64,000 nt of DNA from Nematostella vectensis (taxonomy: Eukaryota; Cnidaria; Anthozoa; Actiniaria; Edwardsiidae), in assembly GCF_932526225.1 (NCBI RefSeq), contig NC_064044.1:15191453-15255452 (forward strand). Direction: 5' to 3'. This document shows, in pieces, positions 1 through 9,379 of this stretch. A program made the translations under genes and the position numbers. Under the pieces are notes generated by a model. The model saw nothing but the letters and a program-made list of their open reading frames with translations, was not told the origin of the DNA and did not search any database. Each line of letters begins with the position of its first letter. Positions within the stretch are counted from its first letter, which is position 1.

Positions 1-618
1 TAGTTCGTCAATCTCGGATAGCCTCTCCTCGTTGCGCTCACGGGCCTCTTGGCGGCTACTCTCTGACGTGTTAGGGTCGTCGATGGTCTCCCTGTCTGTG
101 GCTACCACCCCTTGCAGCTCTTGGACCCGTTCTGTGTTCTCCTGGATGACCGCGTCTACCTCTGCCACGGACCCCATCGCCAGCTTGAAGCCTCTCAGCT
201 TTGCAACGTCCTGTCGGACGCCCCCGTCCTCGTTGAACAGCTGTCTTGGTTTAGACCAACCTCCTTTGTCGAGGTTGCGAACCTGTATTAGCGTCTTTCC
301 CCTCCGGTCTGACTGGAACCGTATCAGATTCTCGTTAAGGTCTGGGTATTCTTCCCTGAGGGACTGGAGACCGAGCCTTGTCGCTGCACCCTCTGAGATG
401 AACGAGGTTTCAGCGCTTGCCGTTCCGGCGGTTTGCGTTGCGCTTCGCGTAGCCATGCTATGCGCAGCATGCATACGCGACGACGTGCTCGTCATTGGGA
501 TCGACTCCCCATCGTCGGGATCAAACGGGATAAGGGGCGTCGTCTCGTCGTCCCCCGCTCCGCGATCGGCGGACGCACCCGGCAAGGTATCGTCAATGTC
601 AACGTCAACATCACCCAT
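1..618 (-). CDS. Partial acidic, coiled-coil-like protein of the Polinton-like element
   Basis: An open frame starts at the ATG on 618-616 and runs 206 codons without a stop to the window edge, so the C terminus is missing. The N terminus is acidic (MGDVDVDIDD), followed by a Ser/Thr/Met-rich stretch. The last visible third is charged and probably helical (for example NTERVQELQGVV, then a run rich in E and R). It is divergent from the capsid-like gene at 1044, which fits a member of the same element. I do not recognise the family. Scaffold, minor virion or regulatory roles are guesses. The plus-strand frames over this stretch read as Ser/Arg-rich low-complexity protein and look like shadows. 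Confidence 0.6.
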   Translation of the reverse strand, partial: MGDVDVDIDDTLPGASADRGAGDDETTPLIPFDPDDGESIPMTSTSSRMHAAHSMATRSATQTAGTASAETSFISEGAATRLGLQSLREEYPDLNENLIRFQSDRRGKTLIQVRNLDKGGWSKPRQLFNEDGGVRQDVAKLRGFKLAMGSVAEVDAVIQENTERVQELQGVVATDRETIDDPNTSESSRQEARERNEERLSEIDEL

Positions 619-691
619 GATGCGTGCGAATAACTCGTTCTATGCTATATTAGACATGTTTAACAGTCCGCACTATAGCCACGCGGCTTCG

Positions 692-729
692 TACTTTATG
701 TATATATATATATATATATACATAAAGTA
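692..729. repeat. Perfect palindrome with a TA core
   Basis: TACTTTATG at 692-700 and CATAAAGTA at 721-729 are exact inverse complements around a run of TA dinucleotides, which is itself palindromic. The 38-bp palindrome lies in the leader between divergent genes and could form a cruciform or RNA hairpin. Confidence 0.85.
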
Positions 730-750
730 TAATAATAATAATAATAAAGT

Positions 751-807
751 ATAGTAAATCCCCTGATGAGTGGGCAACCACGAAACAGACCTGTAGGGAA
801 ACCTATG
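751..807 (+). ncRNA. Type I hammerhead ribozyme
   Basis: The core is complete: CTGATGA (763-769), stem II GTGG/CCAC with a GNRA loop GCAA (770-781), then GAA (782-784). Stem III is ACA/TGT (785-787 with 792-794) with loop GACC. The predicted cleavage site is after A795, in the triplet GTA, which obeys the NUH rule. Stem I pairs CCC (760-762) with GGG (796-798), then after an internal loop ATAG (751-754) with CTAT (803-806). A short stem III and open stem I are typical of the metazoan retrozyme and Penelope-associated ribozymes. It lies in the sense orientation of the capsid-like gene. Activity is inferred from the structure. Confidence 0.85.
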
Positions 808-893
808 TAGTTTTTATTTTTCTCAAACCAACACTATACACCGCTCTACTTTCGAGTATTGAGCACTTTCTATGAAAGCCTTCAACCATCATT

Positions 894-1040
<147 letters not shown>

Positions 1041-1043
1041 ATA

Positions 1044-2310
1044 ATGTCAGTCAGTGATAGACTTGACCCCCAACGAACACCCAGAACTCCTCTGGGGTTG
1101 AAAGCCGAGAGAACGGTTCACCGGGTCACTCTCAACCCGTCGACGGCCTCCCCAGGCGAGACGCTGTATGTGGCGGTCCCAAAGCTATCGGAAGGCGTCA
1201 CGCTCGTGTCTGGCTCCTTGAGGGTCGGCCTCGATCTCTCCATCTCAGGCCATGCAAATAATACCGTCGTGAACAACGTCGGCCGAAATCTCGTGAGCCG
1301 CCTGAAAATCACGTTTGCAGGAGAAACGCTCCAGGACACCAACCGCTACGACGTCTTCAAGACGTATGAGGAGCTTTACCTGTCCAAGCTCGAGAGAGAG
1401 GACCGCCTGGAGCAGGGTATACAGTCAGAATACATGCGCAAGCTTCGCTCCAAGGCTGGCGATAAAGCGACTAATAACGTCAAGGAGAACGCTCTAAACG
1501 CCGCCCACTGGGCGAGGTACACCATCCCGCTAGACCATTCCCTGCTGACGGACCACGGCGTACTGTACCTAAGGGCGCTCTCCGAGGCGCTGCTCTTCGA
1601 GATCACGTTCGCAACGGTTGACCAGGTAGTAGTCGGAAGCGATGCTACCAAATTATCCTATGGCATCAAAAATCTAGAGCTGGAATACGAAAGCCTGAGG
1701 GACGACAACCTCGCCCGGTCTGCAGCCGCCGCCTACCAAAACGGCACAACGTTCTTCTACGAGCAAGTGAACCTTCAAAAGACCTTCGTGATTAGCAAAG
1801 GGACGGACAGCATAATCAACGAGAGTGTCAACCTGCCGCGAAGGTCTATGAGTGGTCTGTTGCTCCTCTTTGTGGAGCCATACACGGCAGGGGCTCGCGA
1901 CTCTGAGAAGTTCGTGTACCCCGACATCAAGAGCGTTCGCGTTACAATCGACGGCATGCCAAACAAGGTCTTCAGCCAGGGGCTGCGCCCCACGGATTTC
2001 TGGAGGGAGGCGAAAAGGCGGTTCGTCCGCCCCTTCCCGGGGGGGGCACAGCGGAGCGCCTGCCGCCCCGGCGGTCGGCCCCGAGTCGTTCTATGGCGAT
2101 AACAAGTTTGCTCTGTGGATCGACCTTCGAACGACGGACGACAGTGCTATCCATGGGGGTGGTCTCCGATTGGTCAATACCCGCAACGGTGTGCACCTCG
2201 AGATAAAACGCACGGCAAGCGGCACGGGTACCGTAAACTGTCACGTGTTTGTGGTGGCCGACGCCCAAATGAACCTTATGAACGGACAGCTAGAGTCCAT
2301 ACAATACTGA
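1044..2310 (+). pseudogene. Polinton-like major capsid-like protein, frameshifted
   Basis: The first frame runs from the ATG at 1044 to a stop at 2102. It carries the features I associate with the double-jelly-roll capsid-type protein of cnidarian Polinton-like elements: a beta-rich body, GHANNT and NNVGRNLV segments, and FVYPDIKSVRVTIDG near residue 300. The conserved C terminus (FYGDNKFALWIDLRT to the TGA at 2308-2310) continues in another frame. The frame change falls in a GC-rich stretch with a G8 run at 2039-2046. About 420 residues would be expected across both frames. The family is recognised from pattern memory, with no search run. The gene is followed directly by the packaging ATPase, the usual order. 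The protein is probably not made intact. Confidence 0.7.
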
Positions 2311-2315
2311 GCACA

Positions 2316-3140
2316 GACACCGAAACGTGTTTCGGCGCGAAGCGCTGTGGCAGCGCGGTTTGGCCCCAAAAAAACATCCCATTTAACGCCCTCATCGTGG
2401 GCCCGACGTCATGCGGGAAGACCCAATCCGTAGTGGACCGGCTGCGCGGCCCTTTCCGGGGTAAGTTTGACTACATCGTACTCATGTGCCCTACCTTTGT
2501 CTACAACAAAACATACGGCGGCTTCGGCGAGGGCGACAATCGTCTGTTTGTCATCCCACCTGAGGCGGGTCAGATCGACATACTGCTGAGGTTTGTCTCC
2601 GCTCTCTTCGAAGGCACTAATACGCTAATCATACTGGACGACTGTGCGGCCTCGAAAGACGTAAAGAGGCGCTCCGACCAGCTCGTCAACTTGGCGTTCA
2701 GCGCGCGCCACTTGGGTATCAGCGTGTGGGTGATCACGCAGCAGCTCACCAGCATCACGAAGCCGTTCCGTGAGAACATCGCGGCCTTGGTGGTCTTCCA
2801 TACCCCGAGCAAGGCGGACATGAAAGCTATCCTGCATGACTACGACGCGGAGCTCTCAGAAGAGAAGATGAAAGAGTACATGAAGGCCCTCAAGACGAAA
2901 AAGTCATTGATCGGTCTCTGCACACGTAGGCGGGAGCTAGCTGCCGCGTTCACTCGTACACCAGCTGTTAAACAGCGAGCTACCGATCCACTTGCTACCA
3001 AAGGTACCGACGACGTGACTCCGCCCGCACGGCCGCCGCCGGCGGCCGCACAGCAAACCAGGGATCGACCTCTTGCCGCTCCGGCGACAGCGCTTCGCGC
3101 TCCCGGACAATGCAAATTTCGGCTGTTAGCCATGGAGTAA
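2316..3140 (+). CDS. A32/FtsK-type genome-packaging ATPase
   Basis: Walker A (GPTSCGKT) lies near 2398-2421 and Walker B (TLIILDDCA) near 2622-2648. A glutamine-containing sensor-like segment (WVITQQLTSI) follows. This order is that of the packaging ATPases that pump DNA into capsids in Polintons, adintoviruses and related dsDNA viruses. The frame is open from an in-frame ATG at 2115, but residues before about 2316 only shadow the capsid gene, so the true start is unclear; no good ATG lies closer. The last 50 codons are Pro/Ala-rich and GC-rich with no family resemblance, and look like an insertion that replaced the original end. The core has no stop. Confidence 0.75.
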   Translation, partial: DTETCFGAKRCGSAVWPQKNIPFNALIVGPTSCGKTQSVVDRLRGPFRGKFDYIVLMCPTFVYNKTYGGFGEGDNRLFVIPPEAGQIDILLRFVSALFEGTNTLIILDDCAASKDVKRRSDQLVNLAFSARHLGISVWVITQQLTSITKPFRENIAALVVFHTPSKADMKAILHDYDAELSEEKMKEYMKALKTKKSLIGLCTRRRELAAAFTRTPAVKQRATDPLATKGTDDVTPPARPPPAAAQQTRDRPLAAPATALRAPGQCKFRLLAME

Positions 3141-3193
3141 GCAGACATTTAGACACGAGGGCCCCACACATATCCGCACGTCCGTGCATCGCA

Positions 3194-3418
3194 ATGTCGA
3201 CGACGCAGCAGGACAAGATTACAAAGACCATCACCGACGCCGCAGTCATAACCGGCCTCGTCGCCGGTATCGGCTGGGTTGGGCGCGAGGTCTTGCGCGA
3301 GGACTTCACCAAAAACCCCTCCGCGAACGCCATGAACTACGCAAAAATGACTGCCGCCGTTGCAGGTGCTGTCGCTTTGAAGGGTTACCTCGAGAACCAG
3401 AAGATCCTGCCCATGTAG
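3194..3418 (+). CDS. Small membrane protein of the Polinton-like element
   Basis: This is a 74-residue protein beginning MSTTQQDKITK. Two hydrophobic Ala/Gly/Val segments (AAVITGLVAGIGWVG and MTAAVAGAVALKGYL) suggest two membrane helices or a small virion membrane protein. An earlier in-frame ATG exists at 3110, but the residues before 3194 overlap the ATPase tail and look non-coding. It lies between the ATPase and a second small membrane protein, where Polinton-like elements often carry minor virion genes. Its function is not established. Confidence 0.6.
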   Translation: MSTTQQDKITKTITDAAVITGLVAGIGWVGREVLREDFTKNPSANAMNYAKMTAAVAGAVALKGYLENQKILPM

Positions 3419-3525
3419 TAGTGTACTGTGACACACTACTACATGTGTAGGCCATGTATTAGACTCGTGTTCACGTACACACAGCACGTGAAGTGTGCGC
3501 GCGTGAAACGTACACACACTACTCG

Positions 3526-3951
3526 ATGGCCTCCATCGCGATTTTGGTTGGCGGCGCCGTCCTAAACGTGACTGCATTCGTTGGTGGCAACTACCTCGCA
3601 AAATTCCTGTCGAACGATGAGATCCCTGCCTTAGCTGAGAAGGAGAGGCACGACAAGGCCCTAGAGAAATACCATCAAGACTATGGATGCTACCAACAGC
3701 GGCGACAAAAAAATCCTCGATTGGCAAGCTCAAAGTCGTGAAAGAGGGTCCCTCGCAAAGCAAAACTCACCGACACTGACTACGCGCTCAAACTCTACAA
3801 CCAGACCCGGCCAAAACAATCCCTGGAGTCGATGCGGGCTCCTGAGCTGTCCGACTACTACATCCCCAGGAAAACGCAGAAAAACGCCGAGTTGGCGTAC
3901 ATTGGCGCCGGCGCTCTCGCCATCGGCTACGCAGCTAGCCGCTTGCTGTGA
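3526..3951 (+). pseudogene. Second small membrane protein, frameshifted
   Basis: An ATG at 3526 opens a protein with an N-terminal hydrophobic segment (IAILVGGAVLNVTAFVGG), then a charged, helical stretch. The frame ends at 3741 in unrelated residues. A different frame from about 3745 to the TGA at 3949-3951 reads as charged protein ending in another hydrophobic segment (YIGAGALAIGYAA). This suggests one protein of roughly 140 residues with a membrane helix at each end, broken by at least one indel near 3700-3745. The exact break is not resolved. Confidence 0.5.
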
Positions 3952-4120
3952 TGCAGCTGCCGTTCCAGCGCTGCGTCTAGGCGGCCTTTTTCCATGCTGC
4001 GCGTATACGCATAAGATGATTGCAGATGATTGCAGACCGGCCTCAGAAAGACCGAGCGCTTCGCGCAGCACTGCCCGAGCAGACGGCAACCGCCTGTTGG
4101 AGACTGATACACCTGTTGCA
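3952..4120. other. GC-rich spacer before the integrase
   Basis: No supported gene. It carries a repeated GATGATTGCA motif and the 10-mer GCGCTTCGCG (4056-4065), which recurs elsewhere in the element. Confidence 0.6.
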
Positions 4121-5083
4121 ATGTATCGCGATACACACGTAATGGCGGCGAAGCGCATGTCCGACGAAGAACTCGATGCGTTCCTTCGTCCTATATACTA
4201 CGCCAGAGGTGGCTACCAGGGAGTGACCACTCTGCATGCCAAACTTCCCAAGGGCTCAGCCTCCATAGATCGAGTGCGCAAGTGGGTAAGCTCGCAGCCC
4301 GTCGGGGGCTACACACAGACACCCTCTCCTCCGACTACCTACGCTCACTTCTCGGAGCAGATAGCAAACCGTATCCACCAGTCGGACCTGCTATTCTTGC
4401 CAACCGACCGCGGGTACAAGTATGCCCTGACTGTCGTTGACGTTGCTTCACGATATAAAGCCGACGGCCCACTGAGGACTAAGAGCGCGTCCGTCGTCTC
4501 CCGCGAACTCGCTGACATCTATGCAGAGGGACCTCTCACATGGCCTAAAGTCCTCATGGTTGATGACGGCACGGAGTTCAAGGGTGCTACCACAAAGCTC
4601 CTAACAGACCACGGGGTGGAGGTCCGACGGGCCGAGCCAGGGCACCACAGGAGCCAAGCTTTCGCCGAGTCTTTCCATCGCTGGCTGGAAAAGCGCCTAT
4701 TTCGTGCGCAGTACTCGAATGAGCTTGCATACGGCGAGACGAACCGCGAGTGGGTTACTGCTTTGCCAATCGTCATCTCGGACATAAACGCAACGAAGAC
4801 TCGCATGACTGGCTTTGCGCCTAAAGACGCCATAAAGCTGAGGCGCGTGCCTCTCAAAGCCGAAAAGTCCCTCTTAGAGGTCGGAACGGAGGTGTACATC
4901 GCCGTAAACGAGGAAGACTTTCAGGACAAGGGCCGACGGCGAGCGACGGACCCATGGTGGACAAGCAAGGCATACCCAATACTAAAAAGGGTCATGGAGC
5001 CCGGATATCCAGTGTTGTATTACACGGCGTACTCTAAGCACGGCTTCACACGTTCGCAGTTGCGTAGCGTGACGCTAGCGTGA
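4121..5083 (+). CDS. Polinton-type integrase (rve/DDE family)
   Basis: The protein from the ATG at 4121 is 320 residues; a second in-frame ATG at 4142 is equally possible. A helical N-terminal part is followed by the retroviral-integrase catalytic core. Acidic residues are in the expected order: Asp in FLPTDRGY, Asp in MVDDGTEFKG and Glu in FAESFHRWLEKR. These bind the metal ions for strand transfer of element ends into host DNA. The C terminus is basic, with a possible SH3-like or chromodomain-like tail. The frame is uninterrupted, so this is the best-preserved gene of the element. It ends exactly where the convergent minus-strand HNH gene ends. Confidence 0.85.
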   Translation: MYRDTHVMAAKRMSDEELDAFLRPIYYARGGYQGVTTLHAKLPKGSASIDRVRKWVSSQPVGGYTQTPSPPTTYAHFSEQIANRIHQSDLLFLPTDRGYKYALTVVDVASRYKADGPLRTKSASVVSRELADIYAEGPLTWPKVLMVDDGTEFKGATTKLLTDHGVEVRRAEPGHHRSQAFAESFHRWLEKRLFRAQYSNELAYGETNREWVTALPIVISDINATKTRMTGFAPKDAIKLRRVPLKAEKSLLEVGTEVYIAVNEEDFQDKGRRRATDPWWTSKAYPILKRVMEPGYPVLYYTAYSKHGFTRSQLRSVTLA

Positions 5084-6742
5084 TCAGCGCTTGTGCCTTC
5101 TATTGCAGCTAAGGCACGTGAGTCTGACATTCCACTTGTAGTGACCCTGACTGTCGTCTAGCCGGTCGATACTGAAGCATTGGGGATGACTCTTGGTGTA
5201 CCCCTGAAGCAGAAGCAGAGTGCCACAGACCGTGCACTTCTTTTCCGCGTCAGCAATCATGCCGAGCACGTGGTCTACCGTCAGAACGTGGTGCGGTCCC
5301 GCGTGCTTTGTGCGACCCTTTTGCCTGTCGTCTATAGCGTATCGCTTGATTCGCGCTATAATGAGCTCTTCACTGGGCGTAGCCTGCAGTCCTGTGGGAA
5401 CCAAGGCACCGGGGGTGTTGATCACGCGGACTATCTTGTCTGCGCGGCGCACGCGGGAGATGCCAGTGTATACAGTATTCGTGATCCAGTCCTCTAAGCT
5501 GTGGTCTATGATGAACAAACGTCTTGGAGTCTGGATAGTCTTGCCCTGCACCCGCTGGACTGTCCCCCAGCCCGCGTATTTCCACTCGAGTGGAAGCCCG
5601 TTAAGGACCACGCCGAGAGGAACCTCGACTACCGTGCCTTTGTACGCGTCGTCTTCTCACCCCTTTTGCCTGGCACGGGCACCGGCCGCCCTTGCTTGCG
5701 ATAACGATGCGCGACGCTAGGATCGGGGTCAAAGCGGATGGTTGCTGGTAATCGGGGGTAGTTTTTCCTGTGGTACTCTGCCAATCGCTGCTGAACAAGG
5801 GCCCCCATCTTGTTGGTCGAGCACACCCACATATCGCGTGGGTGGGCCTGCTCGATCGCCGCGTCGAACGCCACCACATCCCACTCCTCTCGAAACACCT
5901 CAAGCTGTTGGGAATCTGGCTGACACCAGATCCGGCCTTTTATGTCGTGGAGCCTGGAGGAGGGCGCGGCAGAGCCGCAGTCGCATGTACTGTACGGCTT
6001 TCCGCAGTCTTCACACAGTCAGAGGTAGTCGGACTCGAACCAGCGGATGTTCCCTTGTGCCCACTCCTTGAGCATATCGTGAGGCCCCTCTTTATCTCCC
6101 CAGGGCGGGACCTGCCCATAGTCGCCACAACACACTACCTGACACGGCCGCGTGGCGAGATACCCTAGGATGGCGAGTAGCACTTTAGTCTGTACCTTAC
6201 AGCACTCGTCAATGATGATTACTTCTGCGAGACGGTCGAGTTTGTGCCCCAGCTCGGAAGGTCTCCACTCCTATATCGGCTTTTCCGCTGGTATGCAGAG
6301 GTAGTGGTGGTAGGCTTGAGCGCGCCCCGCGCACGCGAGGCGCGGGTTGTTGCGATGGTCGTGGGCGAGGTCGTTCCGGGGGTCGTTCCACAACGTTGCG
6401 GCCACGGAACATGCTCACCGCCCACTCGGTCTTCCCCGATCCTCCTTGGCCGGCTAGATACATCTTTGCAGAGGTTGCGGCCACTAGATCGCACGGCAGA
6501 CTCGGCGCAGTGCTTGGCTCCCTAGCCAAGCTCCCCGACTTCTTCGGACCCCAAGCCGCTTCGGGTAGCCACTCGTACCCAGGCTTCTTGTGGCGCCACT
6601 CTCCATACCTCGGATTTCGCTCCACGAGCTTTACACCACTGGGCACCGCCTTTGCGTATATGGCATCTGTGCACACTCGGAGGACGTCTTCGCGAGGGAT
6701 CCGCCTCAACATGCGTCGCAACGCTATGTTTGTGTAGGCCAA
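5084..6742 (-). pseudogene. SF1 helicase fused to a C-terminal HNH nuclease, broken
   Basis: Reading leftward, Walker A GQGGSGKT lies at about 6451-6428, Walker B IIIDECC near 6222-6202, a GDYGQ motif III near 6125-6105, and YTGISRVRRADK (motif VI) near 5470-5435. This is the order of an SF1B (Pif1/RecD-like) helicase. The last 50 residues have two zinc-binding pairs (CTVC and CLSC) around FSIDRLDD...H...N, as in HNH endonucleases. The reading is interrupted by an in-frame TGA (minus strand, 6021-6019), a frame change near 5640 and probably one near 6210-6330, where GC-rich sequence intrudes. The segment before Walker A contains RVCTDAIYA, which could be a degenerate polymerase palm motif, so polymerase and helicase may once have been one protein. 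Confidence 0.6.
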
Positions 6743-7150
6743 GACGAAGGCCCTGATATGGTACCATTGTGAGCGCCGGACACCGTCTTTGTATTGGATC
6801 AGATGAGCCCCGTCGGCGTGCTCGAAGTTAAGTAAGTGGTCGGTGCCCGCAAGGAGGTTTGTCAGATACGCGGCTTCTTCACGGTCGCGGACTACGATCT
6901 AGGACTCGTCGCCGTGGCGAGCGCACTTGCCTACGAAACGGACACCGAGATCTCGACCCTCAGGGTACTGCGAGTCTTCGCCGCCGGGGCGGCACGCGAT
7001 GGAGTGGGGGAACTTGATGGAGTCCTTTTTTCCGACGCTATACAACACCTCCCTCGCCGTGGCCATGACGAGGTCACCCGAGTCTAACAGGTCCTTGAGC
7101 TCTGGCGTGGTGATCCAGCCCTCGTTTTGTTCCAAGTGCTGCCCTGCCCT

Positions 7151-7346
7151 CCCGGAAGTGTAGGGGTGGCAGGCCTCAGAGAACCCCCACTCGGTCAACT
7201 GAATGGCCCCGGTCAGTTGAAGAACCTCGCTCAATGGCCGTCCCGCAACATCCGCGATACGATACACGTTCGTAGGCAAGACGTATTTCCGTACCAGATC
7301 AATGGCGTCCGAGGCGCCGCCGAAGACACCGTCCTCGCATCCTAGG
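7151..7346. repeat. 196-bp direct repeat, copy 1
   Basis: Matches 7769-7964 at the same length with roughly a dozen differences. The 618-bp offset is a multiple of three, so the duplication is in frame in the minus-strand replication ORF. This copy follows HIDMRAAY directly and is probably the original. Confidence 0.95.
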
Positions 7347-7768
7347 TACGCCGCACGCATGTCGATGTGAGCATGAGGCTGCGCCCCTAAGTTTTTCCTG
7401 CTATTCCACACTTTGGACTCAACCTGCGCCGCTCGCCAGACGTCCCTGTATTTAGGAGGCGTTGGCCTGATGTTTTCTCTTTGGGTCCACTTCTTGAAGC
7501 GATAGCCTATTGCGCCGCCCATCGAGTGCGTAGCTTCGATGTACTCTTGGTAGGCTAGGTGATCATCAGGGAGCCATTGAGGATCATGTCCAGTCTCGTC
7601 TGTAAACGCCCTGTCGATAGCCCATCCGTCTTGTCCCGACCGGTACAGTTTGCTTTCGTGCGTGACTATAACACGCCCACACAGCCAGACCCTCGTGCTT
7701 CTGGGGATCGCCCTGTTTATGAAGCGGATGAGCACCTCTCGCACCTTCGCCTCGTGAGTTTTTTCCCT

Positions 7769-7964
7769 CCCGGAAGTGTAGGGGTGGCAGGCCTCAGAGA
7801 ACTCCCACTCGGTCAGCTGAATGGCCCCTTTCAGTTGAAGAACCTCGCTCAATGGCCGTCCCACAACATCCGCGATACGATACACGTTCGTAGGGAAGCC
7901 GTATTTCCGTACCAAATCAATGGCGTCCGAGGCGCCGCCGGAGAGACTGTCCTCGCATCCTAGG
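7769..7964. repeat. 196-bp direct repeat, copy 2
   Basis: Second copy of the in-frame duplicated segment, from CCCGGAAGTG to CATCCTAGG. It encodes LGCED...TSGR on the minus strand, as does copy 1. Confidence 0.95.
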
Positions 7965-8271
7965 AGTGGCATCCACGCTTGGGAACCGAAGATGGGCGCC
8001 CCCGACGAAGAGAGAATAGTACTTCTCGGGGTCTAAGCTCTCTGGGCCCTTTTGCCGCCGTCCCGGCAGCAAAGGGTCGAACTCGCGCCAGACTTCCTAT
8101 GTCCACACTTTCGCCGGTACGAGCGGCTTAGGCAGCTTGTGTTTGACATCGTCGGGGATGTGCCCGTCCAGGATGTTCTGGACCAGCCCTGCCAGTACGG
8201 CGGGCGCCTCTTTGTCGCGCATGCTATTGAGAACCTCCTCTATGTAAGCGTCCATGTTTGGGCACACCTTG

Positions 8272-8430
8272 TGCCACCCAGTCTTTAACTGCCCGTATCA
8301 CAACCGGCGCGACGAGTGTTTGGGTATACCTTGTGCCACCCAGTCTCTAATTGCCCATGTCACAGCCGGCGGGACGAGTGTTTGGGTATGCCTTGTGCCA
8401 CCCAGTCTCTAATCGCCCGTATCGCGGGCT
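8272..8430. repeat. 62-bp tandem repeat, about 2.5 copies
   Basis: CCCAGTCT(T/C)TAA recurs at about 8278, 8340 and 8402, with TTTGGGTAT(A/G)CCTTGTGCCA between. The 62-bp period is not a multiple of three, so it breaks the minus-strand reading frame. Confidence 0.9.
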
Positions 8431-8747
8431 GCCATTTCAGACAGGACGAGTGCGAACCGTCCCCGAGCGGGCCTCTCGACGCCACGCATCCTCTGCCCTT
8501 CACGATTCGCTGCGCAGGGGCGGCACAACCGCGTCTCCGACTGAGTCCCTATGCCGCAGATCCTGCACGGCACGGGGAGGGGGCTGCCCTTACGGAGCCT
8601 CTGGAGGTGCACCTTGCAGTAGGTGTCCATGCACCTCTGGCCGCACGTGTTTGCGTGGCCAACGATTAGCCACCCGCAATAATCTTTTCCGCACTTCATC
8701 CTTCGAACGCTCGGTATACCACAGGACAGACGGATGTCTAATTGCAA
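8409..8747 (-). CDS. Cys-rich N-terminal segment of the replication block
   Basis: A 112-codon minus-strand frame has a cysteine/histidine-rich stretch: CGKDYC, CGQRC, YCKVH, PCRICG and LCRPC. These are paired as in zinc-binding modules. It lies at the 5' end of the minus-strand replication block, just before the 62-bp repeats. It is probably the N terminus of the polymerase-like protein or a separate zinc protein. The start is uncertain. Confidence 0.45.
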   Translation of the reverse strand: MQLDIRLSCGIPSVRRMKCGKDYCGWLIVGHANTCGQRCMDTYCKVHLQRLRKGSPLPVPCRICGIGTQSETRLCRPCAANREGQRMRGVERPARGRFALVLSEMAARDTGD

Positions 8748-8917
8748 GTCCTTGGGGGTTCGAACTGCATTATTGGAAAAACATGGCCATGATACTTCAT
8801 AACAGCTTTATTCATTAGAGTGCAAGTCAGAAAGTTCTCAAAAACGTATGTCATGATGTACCAAGCTCAATTATCCAAGATGGCGGCTCGACTTCCATCT
8901 ACGCGAAGTGGTCCCGA

Positions 8918-8950
8918 CGTAGATTAATAACCAGCAATTATTAATCTACG
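8918..8950. repeat. 13-bp perfect hairpin
   Basis: CGTAGATTAATAA (8918-8930) pairs fully with TTATTAATCTACG (8938-8950) around a 7-base loop. A related ATCTACGCGAA lies at 8898. It sits near the probable right end of the Polinton-like element. Confidence 0.85.
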
Positions 8951-8989
8951 CGAAACGCGTTTCGGTGTCACTGAAAGTCCCCATCTTGG

Positions 8990-9120
8990 AATAGGGCTGG
9001 GGGGTCGGAGGGGGGACTCGCGCCTCCCAAGCCTAAGACGGGGCTGGGAGGCCCAGAGGGGCGATCCGCGCCTCCCACTCATTTCTATGAAACCCCCCAG
9101 TCCCCCCCCCCCCCCCCCGA
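8990..9120. repeat. GC-rich duplicated motif and poly-C run
   Basis: GGGCTGG...CGCGCCTCCCA occurs twice (about 8993-9040 and 9041-9082), followed by a poly-C tract near 9101-9118. It may be part of the element terminus, but a matching left end would be outside the window. Confidence 0.6.
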
Positions 9121-9379
9121 GTGAGAAGAGCGATTACCGTGAAGATGCTAAGGAGATGCTAAACAGAATCTAACGCACACGGCATATATTTTGAATGATA
9201 ACTCTACAGCAATGTACCATGGCCATATTCTTTTGCTAGTTCAGTTTCTGTATGATCAACAATCTTTTTAAGCGATGAAATAAAAGAACATGGCCATGGT
9301 GATGTTGACGCTATCAGTGTTGTGGAAAAGCCCATGTGTACATCATTAGGCCGTGTGCCTCTTCTGAAACAGAGAACCT

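Larger units (their letters stand above)
6743..8260 (-). pseudogene. Putative replication polymerase-like region, degenerate
   Basis: A 357-codon open frame (7972-6899) and flanking fragments encode a protein with HIDMRAAYLGCE near the middle. That could be a motif A-like palm sequence paired with the RVCTDAIYA motif downstream. A stop (TAG, minus strand) is seen near 8098 in otherwise protein-like sequence. The frame holds two copies of a 65-residue segment 206 codons apart (see the repeat entries). The family assignment is weak. B-family or other transposon-virus polymerases are the main candidates because of the helicase and packaging neighbours. Confidence 0.4.

Noticed and set aside
32-754. 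240-codon plus-strand frame
   Set aside because: Ser/Arg-rich shadow of the minus-strand frame 618-1, which has better protein character; its end runs into TA repeats.
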